This document shows, one piece after another, positions 1-8,231 of a stretch of DNA of 47,749 bases. A model generated the notes under the pieces. That model ran no database searches. It had not been told where the DNA came from and was given only the letters and a program-made list of their open reading frames with translations. The stretch is from contig CAJTQO010000002.1 of NCBI GenBank assembly GCA_910578405.1, forward strand, positions 1-47,749. Reading direction: 5' to 3'. The stretch comes from an uncultured Lachnospiraceae bacterium (GTDB taxonomy: Bacteria; Bacillota; Clostridia; Lachnospirales; Lachnospiraceae). The position numbers were made by a program, and so were the translations under genes. The stretch's first letter is position 1. Each line of letters opens with the position of its first letter.

Positions 1-1134
1 CGTGATAAGGGAGCGGCTTTTTGTCGGTTTGCCGTATGCGCAGGGGTTTCCCTGTCAGTCGCATTCCTGGCTTTGGGGATTCATGCAGCGGCCATTGGAC
101 GCTCTTATGGGGAGGCATTGGCCGCATGGCTGCCTTATCCGCTGCAGACATTTTTTTCAGCGGAAGAGATGTTTTGGAAGATTGGAGCGGAACCGTTTTC
201 CTGGATGGGATTGCTGCTATGTCTTTGCGGTATGCTAAACAGCATCGGGTTCTGGTTCCGGAAGACACAGACGCAGGATATGTGGATTCTTTTGTTCCTT
301 TGTTTGTTGATTTTCCAGACGGTTGGTTTAGGGGGGATGGAATATGGGGCATTCCTGACGGCGGCGGAGGGTGTGTTGGCGGGAGTGGGAATCTGTTCCA
401 TGGCGGTGGCAGGAAATCCAATGGCGGCAGAAGAAAGGCGGCGGGAGAACGGGCAGGATGCGCTGCGGCTTCAAACGCCGGCAGAAGATGCCGATGGGCA
501 GGCAAAGGGGCTGCAGGCGCAAAAGCGGACTGAGCCAACCCAATCTGTGGTTTTGGATACGCTTATGGAGGAGCCGCCGGAAGAAGAGGATCCTTGGGAT
601 ATGATGGCGGATTTGGATGAGGAAGACAGCCGGTGGGATTGGAAAGACGAAGAAGACGCCGGGGAATCCGGGTTGTGGGATATGCCGGACAGGGCAGACG
701 CGGAAGAAGGAGATTCCAAGACGCGGGAGAGGGCGCTAAAAGGGGAAGAAGTAAATAAGGGGGAGGAAACAAATACAGGAAGCGAAACGGGTAAGGGGAA
801 GGAAACGAAGGCAGGAAGCGAAGCAGGTAAGAGGAAGGAAACAAATACAGGAAGCGAAGCAGGTAAGGGGAAGGGAACAGATACCGGGAAGGAATCGGCA
901 AACGAAGGGCTTTCGGATACGTCTGTAAAGGGGGATTTGCGGGAGACAGAAAAGGGAGAGAGTGGGACAGAGGAAAACAAAGAGGAAGAAAAACCGAAAG
1001 TGAAACTGTTGGAGAATCCTCTCCCGCTTCCGAAGAAGCATGTGAAACGGGTTATGTCTTATGCAAAGGATGTGCGGGGAAAGGATTTGGCCTTTGATTT
1101 GTCTGTGAAGGTGGAGGATGATTTTGATTTATAA
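1..1134 (+). CDS. Membrane protein with charged repetitive C-terminal tail (5' end missing)
   Basis: The reading frame is open from the first base of the window, so the N-terminus lies outside; 377 residues are visible. The first ~130 residues hold about three or four hydrophobic membrane segments, including one around GLLLCLCGMLNSIGFWF and one around MWILLFLCLLIFQTVGL. The rest is a long hydrophilic, Glu/Asp/Lys/Gly-rich tail, presumably cytoplasmic, containing three 12-residue repeats. It closes with a less degenerate segment (LENPLPLPKKHVKRVMSYAK onward) ending in an acidic DDFDL. I do not recognise the family; the conserved-looking end suggests a docking or folding element, which is inference. 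An intrinsic terminator follows 50 bases downstream, so this gene is probably the last of its operon. Confidence 0.75.
   Translation, partial: RDKGAAFCRFAVCAGVSLSVAFLALGIHAAAIGRSYGEALAAWLPYPLQTFFSAEEMFWKIGAEPFSWMGLLLCLCGMLNSIGFWFRKTQTQDMWILLFLCLLIFQTVGLGGMEYGAFLTAAEGVLAGVGICSMAVAGNPMAAEERRRENGQDALRLQTPAEDADGQAKGLQAQKRTEPTQSVVLDTLMEEPPEEEDPWDMMADLDEEDSRWDWKDEEDAGESGLWDMPDRADAEEGDSKTRERALKGEEVNKGEETNTGSETGKGKETKAGSEAGKRKETNTGSEAGKGKGTDTGKESANEGLSDTSVKGDLRETEKGESGTEENKEEEKPKVKLLENPLPLPKKHVKRVMSYAKDVRGKDLAFDLSVKVEDDFDL
769..876 (+). repeat. Three tandem 36-bp (12-codon) repeats inside the tail of the first gene
   Basis: Units begin at 769, 805 and 841 and encode TNTGSETGKGKE, TKAGSEAGKRKE and TNTGSEAGKGKG. 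They stay in frame, with degenerate copies on either side. Such units can expand or contract by slippage without breaking the frame. Confidence 0.85.
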
Positions 1135-1184
1135 TGGTTCCTATCTGTGGGTCGGATAAATGGCGCAATATTAATTAATAATAT

Positions 1185-1219
1185 GGCAGAGGGCGTATCG
1201 CTTTCTGCCTTTTGTTATT
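1185..1219 (+). terminator. Intrinsic terminator after the first gene
   Basis: The arms are GGCAGAGGGCG (1185-1195) and CGCTTTCTGCC (1199-1209), an 11-bp stem with two G-U pairs and a TAT loop. A T-rich tail TTTTGTTATTT follows. It separates the upstream membrane-protein gene from the TepA gene. Confidence 0.85.
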
Positions 1220-1321
1220 TTCCTAGTTGTTTTGTTTGAGGAAACCGGCTCCAGTGAATAAAAATAAGATTCTAACACAAACTAATATGGCGCTGTACAA
1301 ATTGCTGTATAAAAGGAGTGG

Positions 1322-2224
1322 ATGGAGATGGGAAATCAGAAAGCAAAAAACCAAAAGAATAGAAAAAAAGAGGAAAGCAAAAGGAATGACATAAATGAAA
1401 AAAGAGACGAAAGAAACGAAATAGAAGGAAAGAGCGAAAAACAGGAAGAAAACGAAAGGGATGCAAGCGAAGGAAAGGGAGAGAAAAACGGGAAAAACGG
1501 AAGGGATGAAAAAGGCGGGAGCGACGAAGGCTCCAGGTCAAACGATAAAGGGAAAAAAGCGGAAGAGGAGAAGCAGCGTGACGAGAGGATTGAAAAAACG
1601 GGACAGGTGACTTTGGATAAGAACGACCGGAAGCATAAAATCCATCTCATTACGATTATTGGGGAAGTGGAAGGACATGATAACTTAAACGGAACTTCCA
1701 AAACCACCAAATACGAACATATCCTGCCGGAGTTAGCGGCTATTGAGGATAGCAGCGAAGTGGACGGCGTATTGATTTTATTAAATACGATGGGCGGGGA
1801 TGTGGAGGCAGGGCTGGCTATCGCTGAAATGATTGCTTCTTTGAGTAAACCTACGGTTTCCCTAGTGCTTGGCGGGAGCCATTCCATAGGAGTGCCGATT
1901 GCCGCAAGTACGGATTATTCTTATATTGTTCCCACAGGGACGATGGTCATTCATCCGGTGCGGATGAACGGTATGGTGATTGGGGTGCCGCAGACGTTTG
2001 ACTATTTTAAACAGATTCAAAACCGGATTACAGGGTTTGTCTGCAGCCATTGTAAAATAAGCAAATCACGGCTGGAGGAATTGATGATGGAGACAGGCGT
2101 GTTGACGAAGGATGTGGGGACAATACTGGTGGGGCAGGAAGCCGTGAATGAAGGGATTATCAATGAAGTGGGGGGAATCCGGGAAGCCCTGGCGCATCTT
2201 CATGAAATGGTTGGTGACAATTAG
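1322..2224 (+). CDS. tepA: TepA-like ClpP-fold serine protease
   Basis: 300 residues. The first ~95 are an extremely charged, low-complexity Lys/Glu/Asn/Arg region. From about residue 105 (KIHLITIIGEVEGHDNLNG) the protein has the ClpP/crotonase fold of the Bacillus translocation-enhancing protein TepA. The nucleophile is probably Ser188 in GGSHSIG and the general base His211 in VIHPVRM; the third catalytic residue is not assigned. No signal peptide or membrane segment is seen, so it should be cytosolic. AAGGAG at 1312-1317 precedes two possible ATG codons (1322 and 1328); the first is used. The next gene is FtsK/SpoIIIE, the same neighbour order as in Bacillus subtilis, which supports the call. 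The charged N-terminal extension is longer than I expect for the family. In vivo substrates are unknown. Confidence 0.88.
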   Translation: MEMGNQKAKNQKNRKKEESKRNDINEKRDERNEIEGKSEKQEENERDASEGKGEKNGKNGRDEKGGSDEGSRSNDKGKKAEEEKQRDERIEKTGQVTLDKNDRKHKIHLITIIGEVEGHDNLNGTSKTTKYEHILPELAAIEDSSEVDGVLILLNTMGGDVEAGLAIAEMIASLSKPTVSLVLGGSHSIGVPIAASTDYSYIVPTGTMVIHPVRMNGMVIGVPQTFDYFKQIQNRITGFVCSHCKISKSRLEELMMETGVLTKDVGTILVGQEAVNEGIINEVGGIREALAHLHEMVGDN

Positions 2225-2370
2225 CTTTTTAGATGCTATACTATATGGGTTAGATTAAGCGCGTTCGTTTTTCATGGCTGGAAGCAAGGTTTGATTTATG
2301 GATTTTGAGCCGCGGAAGGGTTTAGCCCATAATATTGAAATGCCATAGCGCGCATAAACACAGAGGCATA

Positions 2371-2399
2371 AGGGGCTGTTTCGGTATTATACAGCCCTT
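2371..2399 (+). other. Hairpin in the leader of the FtsK/SpoIIIE gene
   Basis: AGGGGCTGT (2371-2379) pairs with ACAGCCCTT (2391-2399), giving 9 bp with one G-U pair and an 11-nt loop. It ends just before the AAGGGAGG ribosome site of the next gene and has no T-run. It may act on mRNA stability or translation rather than termination; function is inferred from position only. Confidence 0.5.
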
Positions 2400-2419
2400 A
2401 AGTAAGGGAGGCAGAAGTT

Positions 2420-5400
2420 ATGGCATCCGGACAGGGTAGCAGGAGCAGTGGGAAAAGTGCAGGAAAGAAAACGACAGCCGGGAAAAGCCAGTCCCGCACG
2501 GCATCGGGGAAAGGAAGGGGCGCTGCAGCCGGCAGAACGTCAGTAAGGGAAGCGGAGCCGATGGACTTGGCGATTCGCAACGAGCTGGTTTTGATAGGGG
2601 TATTGGCCCTTGCTATTTTTTTATTTTTGTGTAATTTTGGCGTGGTAGGCGTAGTGGGGGATTTGGTCAGCGATGCGATGTTCGGAATTTTCGGGCTGAT
2701 TTCTTACGCGGCGCCTGTGCTGTTTTTTCTTGCAGTGGCATTTGGCATTTCGAACAAGGGAAACCGTATAGCCGTTAGAAAATTGGTGGCGGCGGTTGTT
2801 TTGTTCCTATTGGTTGAAATGGCTTGTGATTTGCTTACAGGGGGATGGAATGAAAATTCCTTTTATCGCGCCAAAGACTTGTTTGAACGGTGCAGCAGGA
2901 ATCACAATGGCGGCGGACTGATTGGAGGGACGCTGGCTTATCTGTCTTACCATTTCCTTTCGATGGTTGGGACAGTATTGCTAATGGTAGTGTTTGCCGT
3001 AGTCTGTCTGGTGGTGATTACGGAAAAGTCGGTTATGAGCGGAGTCAAGAGCGGGGGACAGCGTGTCTATGAGAAGACGCGGGAGGATGTTTATAACCGC
3101 AGGGAGCGGGCACAGAGAAGGCGGGAAGAACAGGAACAGCTCCGTAGGGAAAGGGAAGAGGAACGGCGGCTGCGGGAAGAGGAGGAGGAAAATGAGAAAA
3201 TCCTCCGGATGGATAAAAAAGTATCAGGAGTGATGTTAGACACCACACTGGACGGAAAGAAGAAAAAGGCAAAGGCGGCGGCACAGGAACGGAACGATGG
3301 CCATGGGATTGTAGTCCATGGAATCGAAGAGTCGGCGTTTAAGGAAGTGGAAGTCACAGCGGAGAAATCCGCAGGGGACGGACTGCCGCCGGAGTTTGAA
3401 CGGATACATATTACTTCGGCATTTCAAGATAGGCCAGAGGAGACAGGCGGACATACGAAAGAAGGGGGGATTGGGCAAAGCATGGAAGAGCCGGACGCAG
3501 CCGGGGAAGTCTTTACGGAACTCCAATATAGGCCAAGGGGCAGCAAGCGTGTGGATTCGGATGAAATGCAGGAAGTGTTTTTTGAGCCTATGGAAATGGA
3601 AGAGGAGGAGTTTGGGGAAACGGAAACGGAGCCGCCTGAGGAAAGCCGGATTTTGGCGGATGCAGAGGAAGAAGGGTTTTTTGGCTTTGCGCAGGAAAAC
3701 CAGCTTATCCAGAGCGATGAGGACATAGCATATGAGGAACCTGCGGAGGAGGATTTGTTTCGTGGAGAAGCAGGGGAAGACAACTTGTTTGCATTTATGG
3801 AAGATGGGAAGGCTGCCGGGAGAGAGGAAGAGCAATTCCAGGAAACGTCCAAACAACGGGTGCGTCCGGTGGCCAAGCCGCCTGCGTTGGCAGAGACGGA
3901 AGGAAGCGCCAAAGTTTTGCCGGATGTGGGCAGGACGCAGGCAGCTATGCCGAAGCAGTATATGTTTCCCTCTCTGAACCTGTTGAAAAAAGGCCCGGAG
4001 ACAGCCAATGGGGATTCTGCCCTGCAGTTAAAGCAGACGGCGGTGCATTTACAGAAAACGCTGGCGACATTTGGAGTGCGGGTAACGATTACGGATATCA
4101 GCCAGGGGCCTACGGTGACAAGGTATGAGCTGCAGCCGGACCAAGGGGTGAAAGTGAGCAAGATAGTAGGGCTGGCGGATGATATCAAGCTAAACCTGGC
4201 AGCCACGGATATCCGTATTGAGGCGCCTATACCGGGAAAGGCGGCAGTGGGAATCGAAGTGCCAAATAAGGAAAACGCCATGGTGGCGCTGCGGGATTTA
4301 TTAGAGTCTAAGGAATTCCAGGAATTCCCTTCTAATTTGTCGTTTGCCGTAGGAAAGGATATTGGGGGTAAAACGGTGGTGGCGGATATTGCGCGTATGC
4401 CCCATATGTTGATTGCAGGCTCCACTGGTTCCGGTAAGTCGGTATGTATCAATACATTGATTATGAGTATTTTGTATAAAGCGCATCCGGACGACGTCAA
4501 ACTGATTATGGTCGATCCGAAGGTGGTGGAGCTGAGCGTATATAACGGGATTCCCCATCTGATGATTCCGGTTGTTACGGACCCGAAGAAGGCGGCGGCG
4601 GCGCTGCATTGGGGTGTGGCGGAAATGACAGACCGGTATAAAAAGTTTGCGGATTTTAATGTCCGTGATTTGAAAGGGTATAATAAAGCGGTGGAAGCCA
4701 TGAAAGGGCGCGGGGAAGAAGCTCCGGCTAAAATGCCGCAGATTGTGATTATTGTGGATGAGTTGGCAGATTTGATGATGGTGTCGCCGGGTGAGGTGGA
4801 GGAATCCATCTGCCGTCTGGCACAGTTGGCCAGGGCGGCGGGCATCCATCTGATTATCGCTACACAGCGGCCTTCGGTGGATGTCATTACCGGGCTGATT
4901 AAGGCCAATATGCCAAGCCGTGTGGCTTTTGCGGTATCCAGCGGCGTGGATTCCCGGACGATTCTGGATATGAACGGCGCGGAAAAATTATTAGGGAAAG
5001 GAGATATGCTCTTCTATCCGCAAGGGTATCCCAAACCGGCGCGGGTGCAGGGGGCGTTTGTGTCTGACCCGGAGGTGTCCGATGTGGTGGATTTCCTTAA
5101 AAACCAGGCCATTGGCAATGTGTACAGTGAGGATGTGGAAGCGCAGATTAAGACTATGGGCAGCGCAGCGCCAGGCGCTGGCGCCGGGGGAGAGAACAGT
5201 TTCGATCAGTATTTTGTTGAGGCGGGCCGGTTTATCATTGAAAAAGATAAAGCGTCGATTGGCATGCTGCAAAGAGTGTTTAAAATTGGTTTTAACCGGG
5301 CGGCCCGCATTATGGACCAGCTTAGCGATGCAGGCGTGGTAGGGGAAGAAGAAGGCACCAAACCACGGAAAGTATTGATGAGTATGGAAGAGTTTGAGCA

Positions 5401-5422
5401 GTTTGTGGAAGAAAGCTGTTAG
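2420..5422 (+). CDS. ftsK: FtsK/SpoIIIE-family DNA translocase
   Basis: 1000 residues, somewhat longer than Bacillus SpoIIIE because of an acidic linker. A basic Ser/Gly-rich N-terminus is followed by about four membrane helices (roughly residues 55-200) and an Arg/Glu coiled-coil stretch (~215-270). An acidic linker runs to ~510, then the RecA-like motor. Walker A is GSTGSGKS (667-674); Walker B is IVIIVDELADLMM with Asp780. The C-terminal ~70 residues (DQYFVEAGRFIIEKDKASIG onward) are the winged-helix gamma domain that reads polar chromosome sequences. The protein pumps DNA through the division or sporulation septum by ATP hydrolysis. The start ATG has AAGGGAGG about 8 bases upstream. From sequence alone, a vegetative FtsK and a sporulation SpoIIIE role cannot be separated. 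Confidence 0.96.
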   Translation: MASGQGSRSSGKSAGKKTTAGKSQSRTASGKGRGAAAGRTSVREAEPMDLAIRNELVLIGVLALAIFLFLCNFGVVGVVGDLVSDAMFGIFGLISYAAPVLFFLAVAFGISNKGNRIAVRKLVAAVVLFLLVEMACDLLTGGWNENSFYRAKDLFERCSRNHNGGGLIGGTLAYLSYHFLSMVGTVLLMVVFAVVCLVVITEKSVMSGVKSGGQRVYEKTREDVYNRRERAQRRREEQEQLRREREEERRLREEEEENEKILRMDKKVSGVMLDTTLDGKKKKAKAAAQERNDGHGIVVHGIEESAFKEVEVTAEKSAGDGLPPEFERIHITSAFQDRPEETGGHTKEGGIGQSMEEPDAAGEVFTELQYRPRGSKRVDSDEMQEVFFEPMEMEEEEFGETETEPPEESRILADAEEEGFFGFAQENQLIQSDEDIAYEEPAEEDLFRGEAGEDNLFAFMEDGKAAGREEEQFQETSKQRVRPVAKPPALAETEGSAKVLPDVGRTQAAMPKQYMFPSLNLLKKGPETANGDSALQLKQTAVHLQKTLATFGVRVTITDISQGPTVTRYELQPDQGVKVSKIVGLADDIKLNLAATDIRIEAPIPGKAAVGIEVPNKENAMVALRDLLESKEFQEFPSNLSFAVGKDIGGKTVVADIARMPHMLIAGSTGSGKSVCINTLIMSILYKAHPDDVKLIMVDPKVVELSVYNGIPHLMIPVVTDPKKAAAALHWGVAEMTDRYKKFADFNVRDLKGYNKAVEAMKGRGEEAPAKMPQIVIIVDELADLMMVSPGEVEESICRLAQLARAAGIHLIIATQRPSVDVITGLIKANMPSRVAFAVSSGVDSRTILDMNGAEKLLGKGDMLFYPQGYPKPARVQGAFVSDPEVSDVVDFLKNQAIGNVYSEDVEAQIKTMGSAAPGAGAGGENSFDQYFVEAGRFIIEKDKASIGMLQRVFKIGFNRAARIMDQLSDAGVVGEEEGTKPRKVLMSMEEFEQFVEESC

Positions 5423-5596
5423 CGGCAGTGCGTTTTTGCATAGGAGGGCTTCCAGACAGGATGCAGCGGCAGGGGCTTTTGTGCAAAAGTTAGCGGCAGA
5501 GGATTTTTGTGGAAGGAATTTGCGGATTGCCGATAGGGTAGGGATGGAGCGGAAACAGAGGGTCTGGTTTATGACAGGCCGGAAAGGAAGTGGAGG

Positions 5597-7267
5597 ATGA
5601 AAACGGATATTCAGATTGCACAGGAAGCGGTAATGGAGCCGATTGAAAAAGTAGCGCAGGGGCTGCAGATGGAAGCGGATGATTTGGAGCTGTATGGGAA
5701 ATATAAAGCGAAGGTTTCGGACAGCTATCTGGAGAAAATCAAAGGCAATCCGGATGGAAAGCTTATCCTGGTTACGGCAGTGAACCCCACTCCTGCCGGG
5801 GAAGGGAAAACTACGGTAAGCGTAGGGCTGGGAGAAGCGTTTGGCCAGTTAGGAAAAAAGGCAGTGATTGCCCTGCGGGAACCGTCCCTTGGCCCATGCT
5901 TTGGCATTAAAGGCGGCGCTGCAGGCGGCGGCTATGCCCAGGTAGTTCCTATGGAAGACCTAAACCTCCACTTTACCGGAGATTTCCATGCCATTACATC
6001 GGCGGACAATTTGCTGGCCGCAATGCTGGATAACCATATCCAACAGGGGAATGCCCTTAGCATTGACACAAGGCAGGTGGTGTGGAAAAGATGCCTGGAT
6101 ATGAACGACAGGGCGCTTCGCAATATTGTGGTAGGTTTGGGAAGCAAGGCGGACGGGATTGTGCGGGAAGATCATTTTGTCATTACGGCCGCTTCGGAAA
6201 TTATGGCAGTGCTGTGTCTTTCGGAGGATATGGAAGATATGAAAGAACGCCTGGGCCGGATGGTGGTGGCTTATAATATGCAGGGGGAACCAGTGACGGC
6301 GGCGGATTTGAACGCAGTGGGCGCTATGGCCGCTTTATTAAAGGATGCGCTGAAACCCAACCTAATCCAGACGTTAGAGCATACCCCGGCGTTGGTGCAT
6401 GGGGGGCCTTTTGCCAATATCGCGCATGGGTGCAATTCCGTGCGGGCTACGAAGGCTGCCTTAAAAATGGCAGACTACTGCATTACCGAGGCCGGGTTTG
6501 GAGCGGATTTGGGTGCGGAGAAGTTTTTTGACATTAAGTGCCGTATGGCAGGGCTAAAGCCGGATGTGGCAGTGCTGGTGGCTACGGTACGGGCATTGAA
6601 ATATAACGGCGGGGTGGCAAAGGCGGATTTAAATGAGGAAAACCTGGATGCCTTGGCGAAAGGGATTGAAAATCTTGGGAAGCATATGGAAAACCTGCAG
6701 AAATATAAACTTCCGGTGGTTGTGGCATTGAATGCCTTTGTTTCCGATACGGAAGCGGAGGTGGCTTATGTCCGTGCTTACTGTGAGGAAAGAGGCTGTG
6801 CGTTTGCCCAGGCCCGGGTATGGGAACAGGGTGGAAAAGGAGGCTTGGACTTGGCGCAGGAAGTGCTTTCTGTGTTGGAAACAAGGGAAAGCCATTTTGA
6901 ACCGCTTTATAAGGACGAATTTTCTTTGAAAGCAAAGATAGAGTGTGTGGCAGGGGAGATTTATGGCGCGGCGGCAGTGAGTTACACGCCTGCAGCGGAG
7001 CTTCAGTTAAAGAAGCTGGAAGGGCTGGGATTTGGCAGGCTGCCCGTCTGCATGGCAAAAACCCAGTATTCCTTGTCTGACGATCCGGCGTTGTTAGGCC
7101 GTCCGGAAGGGTATACGCTGCAGGTGCGGGAGGCTTATGTGTCGGCAGGCGCCGGATTTGCAGTGGTGTTGACCGGAGCGGTAATGACAATGCCAGGACT
7201 GCCAAAAGAGCCTGCGGCGCTTAGGATTGATGTAGATAGGGACGGGTTGGTAACAGGTCTGTTCTAA
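5597..7267 (+). CDS. fhs: Formate--tetrahydrofolate ligase
   Basis: 556 residues, the normal length for 10-formyl-THF synthetase. The P-loop TPAGEGKTT is at residues 65-73, followed by FTHFS landmarks such as REPSLGPCFGIKGGAAGGGY and GGPFANIAHGCNS. It uses ATP to join formate to tetrahydrofolate, giving 10-formyl-THF in the cytosol. This is the entry step for one-carbon units in purine synthesis and, in acetogens, the methyl branch of the Wood-Ljungdahl pathway. A GTGGAGG site precedes the ATG. folD, which carries the product one step further, lies 100 bases downstream on the same strand. Nothing in this window shows whether the organism is an acetogen. Confidence 0.97.
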   Translation: MKTDIQIAQEAVMEPIEKVAQGLQMEADDLELYGKYKAKVSDSYLEKIKGNPDGKLILVTAVNPTPAGEGKTTVSVGLGEAFGQLGKKAVIALREPSLGPCFGIKGGAAGGGYAQVVPMEDLNLHFTGDFHAITSADNLLAAMLDNHIQQGNALSIDTRQVVWKRCLDMNDRALRNIVVGLGSKADGIVREDHFVITAASEIMAVLCLSEDMEDMKERLGRMVVAYNMQGEPVTAADLNAVGAMAALLKDALKPNLIQTLEHTPALVHGGPFANIAHGCNSVRATKAALKMADYCITEAGFGADLGAEKFFDIKCRMAGLKPDVAVLVATVRALKYNGGVAKADLNEENLDALAKGIENLGKHMENLQKYKLPVVVALNAFVSDTEAEVAYVRAYCEERGCAFAQARVWEQGGKGGLDLAQEVLSVLETRESHFEPLYKDEFSLKAKIECVAGEIYGAAAVSYTPAAELQLKKLEGLGFGRLPVCMAKTQYSLSDDPALLGRPEGYTLQVREAYVSAGAGFAVVLTGAVMTMPGLPKEPAALRIDVDRDGLVTGLF

Positions 7268-7306
7268 TTAGGAATTGGGACATAAAGCGGTAAAACAGGA
7301 ATGAAA

Positions 7307-7335
7307 TCTTAGCCGCCTGCAAAAGGCGGCTAAGA
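7307..7335. other. Perfect 11-bp hairpin between fhs and folD
   Basis: TCTTAGCCGCC (7307-7317) and GGCGGCTAAGA (7325-7335) pair perfectly around a 7-nt loop TGCAAAA. The downstream sequence lacks a T-run, so it is a poor terminator. It could be an mRNA-processing or stability element that sets the fhs/folD ratio; that is inference. Confidence 0.75.
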
Positions 7336-7366
7336 AACAAGGCGGCAGAAAGGAGCGGCAGGGAAG

Positions 7367-8215
7367 ATGGCGCAGGTGATAGATGGAAAAGCGGTTTCCG
7401 CACAGATTAAGGAAGAATTGAAGGGAAAAGTGGCGGCGCTGAGAACAGAGGGCGTGGAGGTGACTCTTGCGGTCATCCAGGTGGGGGACGACCCCGCTTC
7501 CAGCGTTTATGTGGGCAATAAGAAAAAGGCGTGTGCATATATCGGGATACGTTCCCTCTCCTATGAGCTTCCGGAGAAAACGTCACAGGAAGAACTGCTT
7601 GCGCTGATCCATGAACTGAACGGACGGGAAGATGTGAATGGAATCCTTGTGCAGCTTCCTTTGCCGGCGCATATTGCAGAGGAAGAAGTAATTGGGGCGA
7701 TTGCCCCGCAAAAGGATGTGGACGGTTTCCACCCGCAAAGCGTAGGGAAACTTTGCATCGGGCAGCCTGGTTTTGTGTCCTGCACCCCGGCAGGCATTAT
7801 ACAGCTTTTAAAACGCTCCGGTATAGAAATCGCGGGGAAGGAGTGCGTAGTGATTGGAAGAAGCAATATTGTGGGAAAACCGATGGCGTTGCTTTTGCTA
7901 AGGGAAAACGGAACCGTTACGGTAGCGCATTCTAAGACAGAGAATTTAAAGGAAGTGACTAAAAGGGCGGATATTTTAGTTGCGGCAGTTGGAAAGCCCA
8001 GGATGGTGACGCGGGATTATGTAAAAGAGGGGGCGGTTGTGATTGATGTAGGCATTCACCGGATGGAGGGCAATAAGTTGTGCGGGGATGTGGACTATGA
8101 AAACGTAGTGCCAGTCTGCAGCGCGATTACGCCTGTGCCGGGAGGCGTGGGGCCAATGACCATTGCGATGTTGATGAACAACTGTGTGGAGTCAGTGGGG
8201 CTTCAGGGGAAATAG
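7367..8215 (+). CDS. folD: Bifunctional methylene-THF dehydrogenase/cyclohydrolase FolD
   Basis: 282 residues, full length. Diagnostic stretches are VQLPLPAHI, DVDGFHP, SCTPAGIIQLL, the Rossmann segment GRSNIVGKPMALLLL, and TPVPGGVGPMTIAMLMNN near the end. It interconverts 5,10-methylene-THF and 10-formyl-THF through methenyl-THF using NAD(P). AAAGGAG precedes the ATG by about 12 bases. It follows fhs after 100 bases containing a perfect hairpin, and the next gene starts 16 bases after its stop, so the three genes may be cotranscribed. Confidence 0.97.
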   Translation: MAQVIDGKAVSAQIKEELKGKVAALRTEGVEVTLAVIQVGDDPASSVYVGNKKKACAYIGIRSLSYELPEKTSQEELLALIHELNGREDVNGILVQLPLPAHIAEEEVIGAIAPQKDVDGFHPQSVGKLCIGQPGFVSCTPAGIIQLLKRSGIEIAGKECVVIGRSNIVGKPMALLLLRENGTVTVAHSKTENLKEVTKRADILVAAVGKPRMVTRDYVKEGAVVIDVGIHRMEGNKLCGDVDYENVVPVCSAITPVPGGVGPMTIAMLMNNCVESVGLQGK

Positions 8216-8231
8216 GAAAGGTATAAGGGTT

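Noticed and set aside
757..890. CRISPR-like array in the first gene
   Set aside because: The 36-bp units are tandem without spacers and stay in frame; they are coding repeats.
3424..4908. A 494-codon open frame on the minus strand inside the FtsK gene
   Set aside because: It is antisense to a clearly functional motor domain, its protein is low-complexity Ser/Ile-rich with no motif, and it has no ribosome site.
5423..5596. A THF riboswitch before fhs
   Set aside because: The gap was checked for the conserved THF-riboswitch core and a supporting fold; neither is visible.
5394..5600. A 68-codon plus frame bridging ftsK and fhs
   Set aside because: Overlaps both real genes, has no ribosome site and no recognisable protein features.
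6582..7205. A 207-codon minus-strand frame opposite fhs
   Set aside because: Pro/Ser/His-rich shadow of a conserved gene.
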